64,000 nucleotides of DNA from Pararhodobacter oceanensis (GTDB lineage: Bacteria > Pseudomonadota > Alphaproteobacteria > Rhodobacterales > Rhodobacteraceae), in contig NZ_QDKM01000001.1 in NCBI RefSeq assembly GCF_003076755.1, forward strand, positions 558,001 through 622,000. Direction: 5' to 3'. This document shows positions 36,147-44,789 of this stretch, one piece after another. The notes beneath the pieces are model-generated. The model was not told the origin of the DNA, did not search any database, and saw only the letters and a program-made list of their open reading frames with translations. Numbering within the stretch: position 1 is the first letter of the stretch; each line of letters opens with the position of its first letter. The position numbers and the translations under genes are program-made.

Positions 36147-36890
36147 ATGTATTCACTGAAACTGACCAGTGCCGTCGCCGCTTTGGCCCTTGCCGCCTCT
36201 GGCGCGATGGCGCAAGACGTGGTCCGCATCGGGTCCGAAGGCGCCTATGCGCCCTATAACTTCATCAATGACGCCACCGGCGAGTTGGACGGCTATGAGC
36301 GCGATCTGGGCGATGCGCTCTGCGAACGCGCCGGTCTGACCTGCGAATGGGTGATCAATGATTGGGACACGATCATCCCCAATCTGGTGGCCGGCAACTA
36401 TGATGCGATCATGGCCGGGATGAGCATCACCGAAGCGCGGATGGAGGTCATCTCCTTCACCGAAAACTACCTCCTGCCCGAGCCGACCGCCTATATCGGC
36501 CTCGCAGGCGCCTCGGAAGACCTGATCGAAGGCGGTGTGGTCGCTGCGCAAACCGGCACCATTCAGGCGGCCCATGTCGCGGAAACCGGCGCCGATCTGC
36601 TGGAATTCCCGACCCCCGATGAGACCATCGCGGCGCTGCGCAACGAAGAGGCCGATCTGGTGATCGCCGACAAAGCGTTCTTGGTGCCCTATGTCACCGA
36701 TTCCAACGGCGAGCTGGAATTTGTCGGCTCCGATCTGGGCCTTGGTGGCGGTATCGGTGTCGGCATCCGCCAGTCCGACGACGAATTGCGCGCGATCTTT
36801 GACGCCGCGATTGCCGAGATGAAGGCCGATGGTTCGCTCAATGCGCTGATCACCGAGTGGTTCGGCGAAGACGGCGCACTCTACGAATAA
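36147..36890 (+). CDS. ABC importer periplasmic substrate-binding protein
   Basis: Family 3 (HisJ/ArtJ-type) solute receptor of 247 residues. Signal peptide MYSLKLTSAVAALALAASGAMA ends at AQD; shown here as a 22-residue leader split for length: MYSLKLTSAV then AALALAASGAMA. Mature features: GAYAPYNFIN, GYERDLGDALC, DWDTIIPNLVAGNYDAIMAG with two Cys near residues 63 and 71, and the family ending ITEWFGED. I chose the ATG at 36147 since AGGAG is 6 nt upstream; an ATG at 36141 directly abuts it. A strong terminator follows, so this gene is probably expressed above the permeases. Confidence 0.93.
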   Translation: MYSLKLTSAVAALALAASGAMAQDVVRIGSEGAYAPYNFINDATGELDGYERDLGDALCERAGLTCEWVINDWDTIIPNLVAGNYDAIMAGMSITEARMEVISFTENYLLPEPTAYIGLAGASEDLIEGGVVAAQTGTIQAAHVAETGADLLEFPTPDETIAALRNEEADLVIADKAFLVPYVTDSNGELEFVGSDLGLGGGIGVGIRQSDDELRAIFDAAIAEMKADGSLNALITEWFGEDGALYE

Positions 36891-36896
36891 TCCCAG

Positions 36897-36924
36897 ACGG
36901 GGGCGGAGACCTGCCCCCGTTTTT
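36897..36924 (+). terminator. Intra-operon terminator after the binding-protein gene
   Basis: ACGGGGGC / GCCCCCGT stem with a GGAGACCT loop followed by TTTTT, 7 bp after the binding-protein stop and 18 bp before the permease start. It fits partial termination that keeps binding protein in excess over the membrane parts, a common arrangement in ABC importers. Confidence 0.85.
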
Positions 36925-36941
36925 CGCGACCCCGAGACATT

Positions 36942-37823
36942 ATGTTTTCCTATTGCGCCGATCCTTCCGTGCTTGACGGCTGGTGGTGGTTCTCGTGTTT
37001 CCTCACCAGCGCCACGCATCTCGATTTCTACCGTGCCTTTGGCGCGGTGATTGCGTTATTGCTGGTCACGGCTCCGGCGGCGCTGGCAATGGGGATGGCG
37101 GGCGCGATGATGCTGCGCTCGCAAATCCGGCCGCTGTCCATGCTCGGGCGCTTCTATGTCAATATCGTGCGCGGCGTCCCTGATATCGTGTTTTTCCTGT
37201 TTGTGCCCATCGCTTTGGGGCAAGGCATCGAATACCTGCTGCATCTGGTCAACTGCCCCGATTGGGACCAGCCGGTGCGGCAAGGCAATGATTTTCTGGT
37301 CTGCCGCGACGCCAAAATGCCGCCCGTGGATGCGCCGGCTTGGGTGCGCAATCTCTACGCCTTTGCGATGGCGATACTGGCCTTTGCGCTGGTCTTTGGC
37401 GCCTTTGTTGCCAACACGCTGCACGGCGCGATGCAGGCGGTGCCCCATGCCCAGATCGAGACCGCCGAAAGCTATGGCATGACCCGCAAACAAGCCTTCC
37501 GCCGGATTGTCCTGCCGCAGATGTGGCTGGTCGCCCTGCCCGGCCTGTCGAATATCTGGCAAATCCTGATCAAAGCCACGCCCTTGCTGTTTTTGCTGGG
37601 AATTCAGGATGTTGTCTATTGGGCGCGGGAGTTGGGGGCGCAGAAAACCTCGCTCTACAGCTATCCCCATCCCGATTGGCGGATGTGGTATTTCTCCATC
37701 CTTCTGGTGTTCTACCTGCTGCTGACATGGGCCTCCGAGCGCGGGTTTTCATGGCTGACGCGGCGGTTGTCGCATGGGCAGGCCACTGCCGAGGGTGAAC
37801 GCCTGCGCAGGGCCACAGCATGA
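36942..37823 (+). CDS. ABC importer permease 1 (HisQ type)
   Basis: Membrane subunit of the amino-acid/amine importer, 293 residues with five or six spans. It has FYVNIVRGVPDIVFF and the EAA-type loop ETAESYGMTRKQAFRRIVLP that contacts the ATPase. A polar insert around residues 95-125 (CPDWDQPVRQ, DFLVCRDAKMPPVD) is longer than in E. coli HisQ. It overlaps the second permease by 4 nt (ATGA). Confidence 0.92.
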   Translation: MFSYCADPSVLDGWWWFSCFLTSATHLDFYRAFGAVIALLLVTAPAALAMGMAGAMMLRSQIRPLSMLGRFYVNIVRGVPDIVFFLFVPIALGQGIEYLLHLVNCPDWDQPVRQGNDFLVCRDAKMPPVDAPAWVRNLYAFAMAILAFALVFGAFVANTLHGAMQAVPHAQIETAESYGMTRKQAFRRIVLPQMWLVALPGLSNIWQILIKATPLLFLLGIQDVVYWARELGAQKTSLYSYPHPDWRMWYFSILLVFYLLLTWASERGFSWLTRRLSHGQATAEGERLRRATA

Positions 37824-38671
37824 GAACCTGTTGGGAAAGTTTCAGCGGCTACGCCCTGCGCGCCTTGGGCCGCGGTTACGGTGAACGCCTGTTGCCCCGC
37901 GGCACCGACATCAGCTTTTGCGATCAGGTCGCGCTGATCGGCAGCGGCTTGATCTGGAACATCTATTTCGCCGCCGTGGCGATCGCGCTGGGGTTCTTTA
38001 TGGCCACCGCCGTCGCCTTGGCGCGCAACTCTGCCAGCCCGTGGCTCTGGCGTCCGGCGGCAGCGTTTATCTTTACCTTCCGCGGCTCGCCGCTGTTCAT
38101 CCAGTTCTTCTTTTTCTACTCGGCTTTTGTGCTTTTGCCGCGCGCGGGCATCGAGATCCCGCTCGGCTTTACCACGCTGACCCTACAGACCTCGGCATTG
38201 ACCACGGCGCAGGTCGGCGGGCTGTTCGTGCTGATCCTCAACACCACCGCCTATTCCGCCGAGCTGTTTTACGGCGCGCTGAAATCGGTGCCCAAGGGCG
38301 ATCTCGAAGCCGCCGAGGCCTACGGGATGTCCGGTTTCACCAAGTTCCGCCGCGTGGTCTGGCCCAATATGTTGCGGCTGGCGTGGCCCAGCTATACAAA
38401 TGAGGCGATCTTTCTGACCCATTCGACCACGCTGGTCTTCCTCTCGGCCTTTCCGGCGCGGCAACAGTCTGGCGAGGCTTTCTACTACGCGCGTTATTTC
38501 GTCGACCAAACCTTCAACCCCTTCGTCGCCTACCCTCTGGTTGCCGCGTTCTTTGTCGCGTTAACCTTGGCGATCGTGGCAATCTTTGGTCGCATCAACC
38601 GCCGTCTGAACCGTCATCTGCCGCAGGAAAGGCGCGCGAAATTCCGGTTCAGGCCGCAATATTTAAGGTGA
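37820..38671 (+). CDS. ABC importer permease 2 (HisM type)
   Basis: Second membrane subunit, 283 residues. Features are FTFRGSPLFIQFFFFYSAF, the EAA loop EAAEAYGMSGFTKFRRVVWP and a basic C-terminus. The start overlaps permease 1; the stop is 3 bp before the first glutamine-synthetase-like gene, so importer and enzymes form one operon. Confidence 0.92.
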   Translation: MRTCWESFSGYALRALGRGYGERLLPRGTDISFCDQVALIGSGLIWNIYFAAVAIALGFFMATAVALARNSASPWLWRPAAAFIFTFRGSPLFIQFFFFYSAFVLLPRAGIEIPLGFTTLTLQTSALTTAQVGGLFVLILNTTAYSAELFYGALKSVPKGDLEAAEAYGMSGFTKFRRVVWPNMLRLAWPSYTNEAIFLTHSTTLVFLSAFPARQQSGEAFYYARYFVDQTFNPFVAYPLVAAFFVALTLAIVAIFGRINRRLNRHLPQERRAKFRFRPQYLR

Positions 38672-38674
38672 CCC

Positions 38675-40009
38675 ATGCGTGACTGGCTGCGCCATCACCC
38701 CTCTGTCAGAACCATCCGCGTTGCCGCCTCCGACCTCAACGGTCAGGCGCGCGGCAAGCGGGTTCCGGTGCGTTTCGCCGATAAAGTGCTCAAAGAGGGC
38801 ACGCGGTTTCCCTATTCGGTGATGAACCTCGATATCTGGGGCGAGGATATCGAGGACAGCCCGCTGGTCTTTGCCTCGGGCGATGCCGACGGGGTGCTCA
38901 AACCCACCGACCGCGGATTTCTGCCGATGCCATGGCTTGATGCGCCGACCGCACTCTTGCCCTTGTGGATGTTCCACGAAGACGGCACCCCGTTTGAGGG
39001 CGACCCCCGCCATGCGCTGGCCAATGTGGTCAAACGCTTCCATGACCGCGGGCTCTATCCGGTCTGCGCGACCGAGCTGGAGTTCTATCTGATCGACGAT
39101 TCGGGGCGCGAGTTGCGCGTGCCGCCCTCGCCGCGCTCGGGCAAACGCCGCCCCGGTGCCGATACCCTGGCCCTGCGCGCGCTCGATGCTTTTGATAACT
39201 TCTTCACCGATCTCTATGACGCCTGCGAGGCGATGGATATCGAGGTCGAAACCGCGATTTCCGAGGCCGGGATTGGCCAGTTCGAGATCAATCTGCTGCA
39301 TTCCGACGATGTGCTGAAAATCGCCGATGACACTTGGCTGTTCAAACTGCTGGTGCGCGGGATTGCACGGCGCCACGGGTTTGCCGCCAGTTTCATGGCC
39401 AAACCCTATGACGACTGGCCGGGCAGCGGCATGCATATGCATTTCTCGATGAACGACAAGGACGGCAATAACGTCTTTGACGATGGCACCGCCAAGGGCT
39501 CGGAGGTGTTTCTCAACGCTGTCGGCGGCTGTCTGCGCGCGATGCCCGGCTCGATGCTTCTGCTCGCGCCCCATGCCAATAGCTACCAGCGGTTTGTGCC
39601 CGGCAACCACGCGCCCAGCGGCATCGCTTGGGCCTATGAAAACCGCACCGCCGCGCTGCGCATCCCCTCCGGCAGCCATAAGGCGCGGCGCATCGAGCAC
39701 CGTGTGGCGGGCGGCGATATCAACCCCTATCTGATGATCGCCGGTGTGTTGGGCTCGGCGCTCTTGGGCATCGAGGACGCGCTGACCCCGCCGCCCGCGG
39801 TCAAGGGCAACGCCTATGCGATGGACCTGCCGCAACTGCCGACCACCTGGCCCGACGCGGTGGCAGCGTTTGAAAACTGCCCCGATATGGCGCGGATATT
39901 CTCCAAGGAATTGATCGAGAATCTGTTGCGCACCAAGCGTCAGGAAATCCGCTATATGGCCGAGCTCTCCACCGAAGAGGCAATTGAGCTTTATCTGGAT
40001 ACCGTGTGA
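38675..40009 (+). CDS. Glutamine synthetase family protein (PuuA/GlnA-like), first copy
   Basis: ATP-dependent gamma-glutamyl ligase. The 444-residue protein shows GS-fold motifs: CATELEFYLI and AGIGQFEINL (metal-binding glutamates), GSGMHMHFSM (metal/ATP), YENRTAALRIP and RIEHRVAGGDINPYL. It lacks the adenylylation-loop tyrosine context of GlnA type I. Start ATG with AAGGTG 6 nt upstream. Genes of this class beside amine importers usually make gamma-glutamyl-amines, such as PuuA with putrescine. It is 7 nt upstream of an amidotransferase gene. Confidence 0.88.
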   Translation: MRDWLRHHPSVRTIRVAASDLNGQARGKRVPVRFADKVLKEGTRFPYSVMNLDIWGEDIEDSPLVFASGDADGVLKPTDRGFLPMPWLDAPTALLPLWMFHEDGTPFEGDPRHALANVVKRFHDRGLYPVCATELEFYLIDDSGRELRVPPSPRSGKRRPGADTLALRALDAFDNFFTDLYDACEAMDIEVETAISEAGIGQFEINLLHSDDVLKIADDTWLFKLLVRGIARRHGFAASFMAKPYDDWPGSGMHMHFSMNDKDGNNVFDDGTAKGSEVFLNAVGGCLRAMPGSMLLLAPHANSYQRFVPGNHAPSGIAWAYENRTAALRIPSGSHKARRIEHRVAGGDINPYLMIAGVLGSALLGIEDALTPPPAVKGNAYAMDLPQLPTTWPDAVAAFENCPDMARIFSKELIENLLRTKRQEIRYMAELSTEEAIELYLDTV

Positions 40010-40016
40010 GGCAATG

Positions 40017-40709
40017 ATGAAAATCGGCATTCTGCAAACCGGCTATGCGCCTGATATCCTGTTGGAAACCGGCGATTACCCGCAACTGTTCGAGCGGCTT
40101 TTGGCGGGTCAGGGGTTCGAGTTCGAGACCTTTAAAGTCGTCGATATGGAGTTCCCCGCTGCGGTCACCGCCTGCGACGGCTGGCTGATCACCGGCTCCA
40201 AACACGGGGTCTATGAGGATCACGCCTTCATCCCCCCGCTCGAGGATTTCATCCGCGACGCTTTCAAGGCCGAGGTGCCGGTGGCGGGGGTCTGTTTTGG
40301 CCATCAGATCATGGCGCAGGCCCTCGGTGGGCAGGTCGAGAAATTCTCGGAGGGCTGGGCGATTGGCGCCACCGATTATCATTTCGGCGACCAGACCGTG
40401 CGGCTCAATGCCTGGCATCAGGATCAGGTGATCCGCCCGCCCGAAGGCGCGCAAACCGTGGGGCATTCGGATTTCTGCCGCCATGCCGCGCTGTCTTACG
40501 GCGCCAAGGGCTATTCGGTGCAACCGCATCCTGAATTTGACGCTGCGTTCATCTCGGGGCTGATCACCCACCGCGGGCGCGGCGTGGTGCCTGATGATTT
40601 ACTGGCGCGCGCCTCCTCGCGGCTTGATCTACCGGTGGACAACGCGCAGATCGCCAACCAGATCGCCGCATTTTTCAAAGCCGCGCGAGTCGCGGCCTCC
40701 TCTTCCTAA
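40017..40709 (+). CDS. Class I glutamine amidotransferase-like protein
   Basis: A 230-residue GATase-1 fold protein. The nucleophile is the cysteine of GVCFGHQIMAQ, and the His-x-Glu pair is in VQPHPEF. It has no synthetase domain, so it acts alone or with the flanking glutamine-synthetase-like enzymes. By analogy with PuuD it may hydrolyse a gamma-glutamyl amide; PuuD itself belongs to peptidase C26, and this protein is closer to plain GATase-1, so this is inference. I chose the ATG at 40017 over the one 3 nt upstream since GAGG is 5 nt before it. Confidence 0.85.
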   Translation: MKIGILQTGYAPDILLETGDYPQLFERLLAGQGFEFETFKVVDMEFPAAVTACDGWLITGSKHGVYEDHAFIPPLEDFIRDAFKAEVPVAGVCFGHQIMAQALGGQVEKFSEGWAIGATDYHFGDQTVRLNAWHQDQVIRPPEGAQTVGHSDFCRHAALSYGAKGYSVQPHPEFDAAFISGLITHRGRGVVPDDLLARASSRLDLPVDNAQIANQIAAFFKAARVAASSS

Positions 40710-40720
40710 CGGGGTTTCCG

Positions 40721-42082
40721 ATGAGCAATTGGCAAAGCAAAATTCCCGATCCGGCGCGCGATTACATCGCCGGTCGGCGGCTTGATGAGGTCGAATGCAT
40801 CCTGCCCGATATTGCCGGTGTGGCGCGCGGTAAAGCCATGCCCGCGTTCAAATTCGACACGCAATCGCATTTCTATCTGCCGACCTCGATCTTTTTGCAG
40901 ACCATCACCGGCGAATGGGCCGACGCCCCCGCCGGTGAGGATGAGTACAAAGAGCCCGATATGACGCTGGTGCCGGATCTCGCCACCGCCACCGCCGCGC
41001 CCTGGACCGCGGATATCACCCTGCAGGTGATCCATGATGCGATGACCCAAAAGGGCGAGCCCTATCCGATGGCGCCGCGCAATGTGCTCAAACGGGTGGT
41101 CGAGCTTTACGCCGAACAAGGGTTAACGCCGGTGGTCGCCCCCGAGATGGAGTTCTATTTCGTCGCCCGCAACACCGATCCGAATATGCCGATTATGCCG
41201 CCGATGGGCCGCTCGGGCCGAGTGGCGGCGGCGAAACAGGCCTATTCGATGTCGGCGGTCGATGAATACGGCAAGGTGATCGACGACATCTATGATTTCG
41301 CCGAGGCGATGGGTCTGGAAATCGACGGCATCCTGCAAGAGGGCGGCGCCGGACAGGTCGAGATCAACCTCGCGCATGGCGATCCGGTGGCGCTGGCCGA
41401 CCAGATCTTTTTCTTCAAGCGGATGATCCGCGAGGCGGCGCTGCGCCATGATTGCTACGCCACCTTCATGGCGAAACCGATCGAGGGCGAGCCGGGTTCG
41501 GCGATGCATATCCACCATTCGGTGATCGACCGCGCGACGGGCCGCAACCTGTTCTCGGATGCCGAGGGGCAAGAGACCCCCGCCTTCATGCATTTCATTG
41601 CCGGGATGCAGACCCATCTGCCCGCCGCGACCGTTCTGCTGGCGCCCTATGTCAATAGCTACCGGCGCTATGTCCCTGATTTTGCTGCCCCTATCAATCT
41701 GGAATGGGGCCGCGACAACCGCACCACCGGGCTGCGGGTGCCGATCTCGGCGCCCGAGGCGCGGCGTGTCGAGAACCGTCTGGCGGGGATGGATTGCAAC
41801 CCCTATCTCGGCTTCGCCGCCTCTTTGGCCTGCGGGCTTTTGGGCCTGCGCGAGCAAAAACAGCCGCGCGCGGAATGCACGGTGAACGCCTATATGGGCG
41901 ATGACGGGCTGCCGATGACGCTGGGCGAAGCGGTGGATATTTTCGCCGAGGATACCGCTTTGGGCGAGATCCTCGGCGCGGATTTCGCCGCCCTCTATGC
42001 AGCGGTGAAACGGCATGAATACACCGAGTTTCAGGCGGTGATCAGCCCCTGGGAGCGCCAGCATCTGCTGATGAACGTGTAG
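40721..42082 (+). CDS. Glutamine synthetase family protein (PuuA/GlnA-like), second copy
   Basis: A 453-residue GS-fold ligase: VVAPEMEFYFVA, EGGAGQVEINLAHGD, PGSAMHIHHSVID, DNRTTGLRVPIS and RVENRLAGMDCNPYLG. It differs much from the first copy (for example APEMEF versus ATELEF), so it is a paralogue with its own substrate rather than a recent duplicate. It is 11 bp after the amidotransferase stop and ends the operon; the family-C tandem repeats follow. Confidence 0.88.
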   Translation: MSNWQSKIPDPARDYIAGRRLDEVECILPDIAGVARGKAMPAFKFDTQSHFYLPTSIFLQTITGEWADAPAGEDEYKEPDMTLVPDLATATAAPWTADITLQVIHDAMTQKGEPYPMAPRNVLKRVVELYAEQGLTPVVAPEMEFYFVARNTDPNMPIMPPMGRSGRVAAAKQAYSMSAVDEYGKVIDDIYDFAEAMGLEIDGILQEGGAGQVEINLAHGDPVALADQIFFFKRMIREAALRHDCYATFMAKPIEGEPGSAMHIHHSVIDRATGRNLFSDAEGQETPAFMHFIAGMQTHLPAATVLLAPYVNSYRRYVPDFAAPINLEWGRDNRTTGLRVPISAPEARRVENRLAGMDCNPYLGFAASLACGLLGLREQKQPRAECTVNAYMGDDGLPMTLGEAVDIFAEDTALGEILGADFAALYAAVKRHEYTEFQAVISPWERQHLLMNV

Positions 42083-42140
42083 CGGCACCAATATTGAGGG
42101 GAATGGTCGCCCAGCCTCTCGCCGCGCCTCATTCCAATCT

Positions 42141-42558
42141 CCCGCCCGGTGGGAACCACCGGGCAGCGCCGCCACGCCCCCCCGGGGCGGCGCTCCGCTC
42201 TGCCCCGCGTGACCGCGCTACCCTATTCAGGCGGCAACACAGGTTGGCAACTAGTGCCTTTCACCCGACAATAAAACGCGGCACGTCAACCAAATGCCCC
42301 GCCCGGCAGCAGCGCCGGGCAGCGCCGAACCGACCCCGTATTTCGTCAACTGGGGGGTCGGCGCTCCGCTTGCCCCTCGGTCCGGCGCCGCCCTATCCAA
42401 GCGACAGCACATGTTAGCAACAAGCGGATTTCAACAGACAGTTAAACGCGGCACTTCAACCAACCGCCCCGCCCGGCAACTATGCCGGGCAGCGCCGTCA
42501 CGCCCCCACGGGGCGGCGCTTCGCTTTGCCCTTCGTGACCGCGCTGCCCTTACAGCCC
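42141..42558. repeat. Repeat family C: three imperfect tandem copies
   Basis: Units start at about 42141, 42298 and 42468 (periods 157 and 170). Each has a CGCCCGG...CCGGGCAGCGCCG palindrome, then CACGCCCCCACGGGGCGGCGCT or a variant, then CCGCTCTGCCCC and CGTGACCGCGCT-like ends. The linkers between units are also related: CAGGCGGCAACACAGGTTGG versus CAAGCGACAGCACATGTTAG, then AAACGCGGCAC(G/T)TCAACCAA. The last unit runs into the stop of the YgfZ-like gene. No coding frame. Confidence 0.8.
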
Positions 42559-43368
42559 TCACTCCCCGCTATCCAACACCCGAACCTCGGCCTCGCCCGC
42601 GCGCAGCACCCCCTCGGCACGGTCCACGCGCAGATGCGCCAGCCCCCTGCCCTCGGCCTGCGTGTAAACCACCCCGACCTCGCGGTCGTTCTCATTGACC
42701 ACTACGCTCCCCGCGGGCACCGGCTGCGACAGCGAGACCACCATCAAGCGCCGCCGCAGCGAGGTCCGGTGATGCATCCGCGCGGTCACCTCCTGCCCGA
42801 CAAAACACCCTTTGCGGAAATCCACCCCGTGCAGCCGCTCGAACCCCAGTTCCAGAATGAAACTATCGCCCGATTGCAATTCCAGCCCGATTTTCGGCAC
42901 CCGCGCGGCAATCCGCAGCGCGTCCCAATCCACCGGCTCCCCTTGCTCCAACGCCGCGCCATAGAGCCGCCAACCCAAGGAGGGATGCCGCGGATCCTCC
43001 AGCGCGCCCTCGGGCATCGGCCCGATCCCGCGGGTCACCGGCATCTCCAGACGCGCAATCTCGGCCTTTGAGCGCAACTTAAACATGGTTAACCGCCGCG
43101 CCAGATCCTCGGCCAACGCCTCATCCATGTCGATCAACAGCGCATCCTCTTGATGCACCAGCATAAAATCGGCAATCAGCTTGCCTTGCGGCGTCAGCAA
43201 GGCCGAATAGCCGATGCCGTCACGCGCCACACGCTCCAGATCCTGCGTCACCAGTCCTTGCAGCAATTTCACACGGTCCTCGCCGCTCACTTGCAGGATC
43301 GCGCGGCCACTGGCGGGCGCGCAGCGGGCGTCGGGTGACAGGGTGGGGGATAGCTTGGCTTGGGTCAT
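42559..43368 (-). CDS. ygfZ: Folate-binding YgfZ/GcvT-like protein
   Basis: A 269-residue tetrahydrofolate-binding protein of the YgfZ/IBA57 family, which helps to make or repair iron-sulfur enzymes. The signature KGCFVGQEV with its conserved cysteine lies near residue 195, with GRAILQVSGEDRVKLLQGLV and TPQGKLIADF in the N-terminal half. GGAGG lies 5 nt before the ATG at 43368, better than two upstream in-frame starts. Confidence 0.9.
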   Translation of the reverse strand: MTQAKLSPTLSPDARCAPASGRAILQVSGEDRVKLLQGLVTQDLERVARDGIGYSALLTPQGKLIADFMLVHQEDALLIDMDEALAEDLARRLTMFKLRSKAEIARLEMPVTRGIGPMPEGALEDPRHPSLGWRLYGAALEQGEPVDWDALRIAARVPKIGLELQSGDSFILELGFERLHGVDFRKGCFVGQEVTARMHHRTSLRRRLMVVSLSQPVPAGSVVVNENDREVGVVYTQAEGRGLAHLRVDRAEGVLRAGEAEVRVLDSGE

Positions 43369-43540
43369 TCTGGCCTCCATTCCCTGCCGATATAGGACCG
43401 CGCGAACCGCTTGCACAGCCCCCGCACAAGAAACCGCGCACTCCCCGCCCCACAAACCCAACCCCAGCGCTCAAGGCGAATTGACGGCCACCGAGACCGC
43501 TCCTAAAGTTTCCATCACCTCACATGTTAAGGAGCCGCCC

Positions 43541-44731
43541 ATGTCACTCGCCAATGGCCGCCGCTATCTGGCCACGCCCGGCCCCTCGGTGATGCCCGAC
43601 CGGGTGCTCAACGCGATGCACCGCGCGGCGCCCAATATCTATGAGGGCGAGATGTTGCAGCTCACCGAAAGCCTCTGGCCCGACCTCAAGGCGCTGGCCG
43701 GAACGCGGCAACATGCGACGATCTATATCGGCAACGGCCACGCGGCATGGGAGGCGGCAAATTCCAACGCGCTGCGCCGCGGCGATACGGCGATTGTGCT
43801 GGCCACCGGCCGCTTTGGCCACGGCTGGGCCGAGAACGCGCAGCAATTGGGCGTCGAGATCGCGCTCACCGACTTTGGCACCGCCGCACCGATTGATCTG
43901 GAACGCTGCGAGGCGGCGCTGCGCGCCCAGCCAAACGCTCGCGCGGTGCTGGTCACCCATGTCGATACCGCAACAACAGTGCGCAATAATATCAAGATGT
44001 TACGAAGGTTAATGGATGATCTTAACCATCCTGCGCTGCTCATGGTCGATTGCATCGCCTCCTTGGGCTGCGACGAATTCCGCATGGACGACTGGGGCGT
44101 CGATGTGATGGTCGCGGCCAGCCAGAAAGGCGTGATGACGCCGCCGGGATTGGGCTTTGTGTTCTTCTCCGAGAAGGCCCGCGCGGTGGCAAAAACCAGC
44201 GACCGGCGCAGCCCCTATTGGAACTGGGACAACCGCGCCGATGCCGAGCATTTCTACATGCATTTCTACGGCACCGCCCCCACCCACCACCTGTTCGGCC
44301 TGCGCGAGGCTTTAACCATGATCACGGAGGAAGGGCTGGAGGCGGTCTTTCACCGCCACCGCATCTTGGCGCAGGCGGTCTGGGCAGCGGGCGCAGCTTG
44401 GTCGCAAGAGGGCGCCTTCGCGCTCAATATCCAGGACCCTGCGGCGCGCAGCCATGCGGTCACCGCGATGCGCCTCGCCGCCCCCGATGGCACGCGGCTG
44501 CGGCGCTGGTGCGAGGATCACGGCGGGCTCACCCTTGGCGTCGGTCTCGGCATGGCACCGCCGGGATCGCCGCAGGCCGATGCGTTCTTCCGCCTCGCCC
44601 ATATGGGCCATGTCAACGCGCATATGACGCTGGGCGCGCTGGCGGTGATGGATGCGGGGATGAAGGCGCTGGGAATCGCCCATGGTTCCGGCGCGCTGGA
44701 GGCCGCAACCAGCGCCATCGCACAGGGTTAA
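43541..44731 (+). CDS. Class V aminotransferase (alanine/serine/aspartate-glyoxylate type)
   Basis: PLP enzyme of 396 residues from the alanine--glyoxylate/serine--glyoxylate aminotransferase group. It shows TPGPSVMPDRVLNAM, IYIGNGHAAWEAAN, THVDTATTVRNN, VDCIASLGCDEFRMDDWGVD and the PLP-lysine context VAASQKGVMTPPGLGF. The start has AAGGAG 6 nt upstream. Its donor cannot be told: BhcA (aspartate-glyoxylate), serine-glyoxylate and ureidoglycine-glyoxylate transaminases share these motifs, and none of the partner genes of those pathways is next to it. Confidence 0.88.
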   Translation: MSLANGRRYLATPGPSVMPDRVLNAMHRAAPNIYEGEMLQLTESLWPDLKALAGTRQHATIYIGNGHAAWEAANSNALRRGDTAIVLATGRFGHGWAENAQQLGVEIALTDFGTAAPIDLERCEAALRAQPNARAVLVTHVDTATTVRNNIKMLRRLMDDLNHPALLMVDCIASLGCDEFRMDDWGVDVMVAASQKGVMTPPGLGFVFFSEKARAVAKTSDRRSPYWNWDNRADAEHFYMHFYGTAPTHHLFGLREALTMITEEGLEAVFHRHRILAQAVWAAGAAWSQEGAFALNIQDPAARSHAVTAMRLAAPDGTRLRRWCEDHGGLTLGVGLGMAPPGSPQADAFFRLAHMGHVNAHMTLGALAVMDAGMKALGIAHGSGALEAATSAIAQG

Positions 44732-44789
44732 CCGGCGCGGATGGGGTTAACCCTCGCATTAACCCTTATCCATTAACCTTAACCCGCCG

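Noticed and set aside
42141-42558. CRISPR-like array
   Set aside because: Repeats are long (over 80 bp), diverged, and the linkers are homologous to each other rather than unique spacers; no cas genes.
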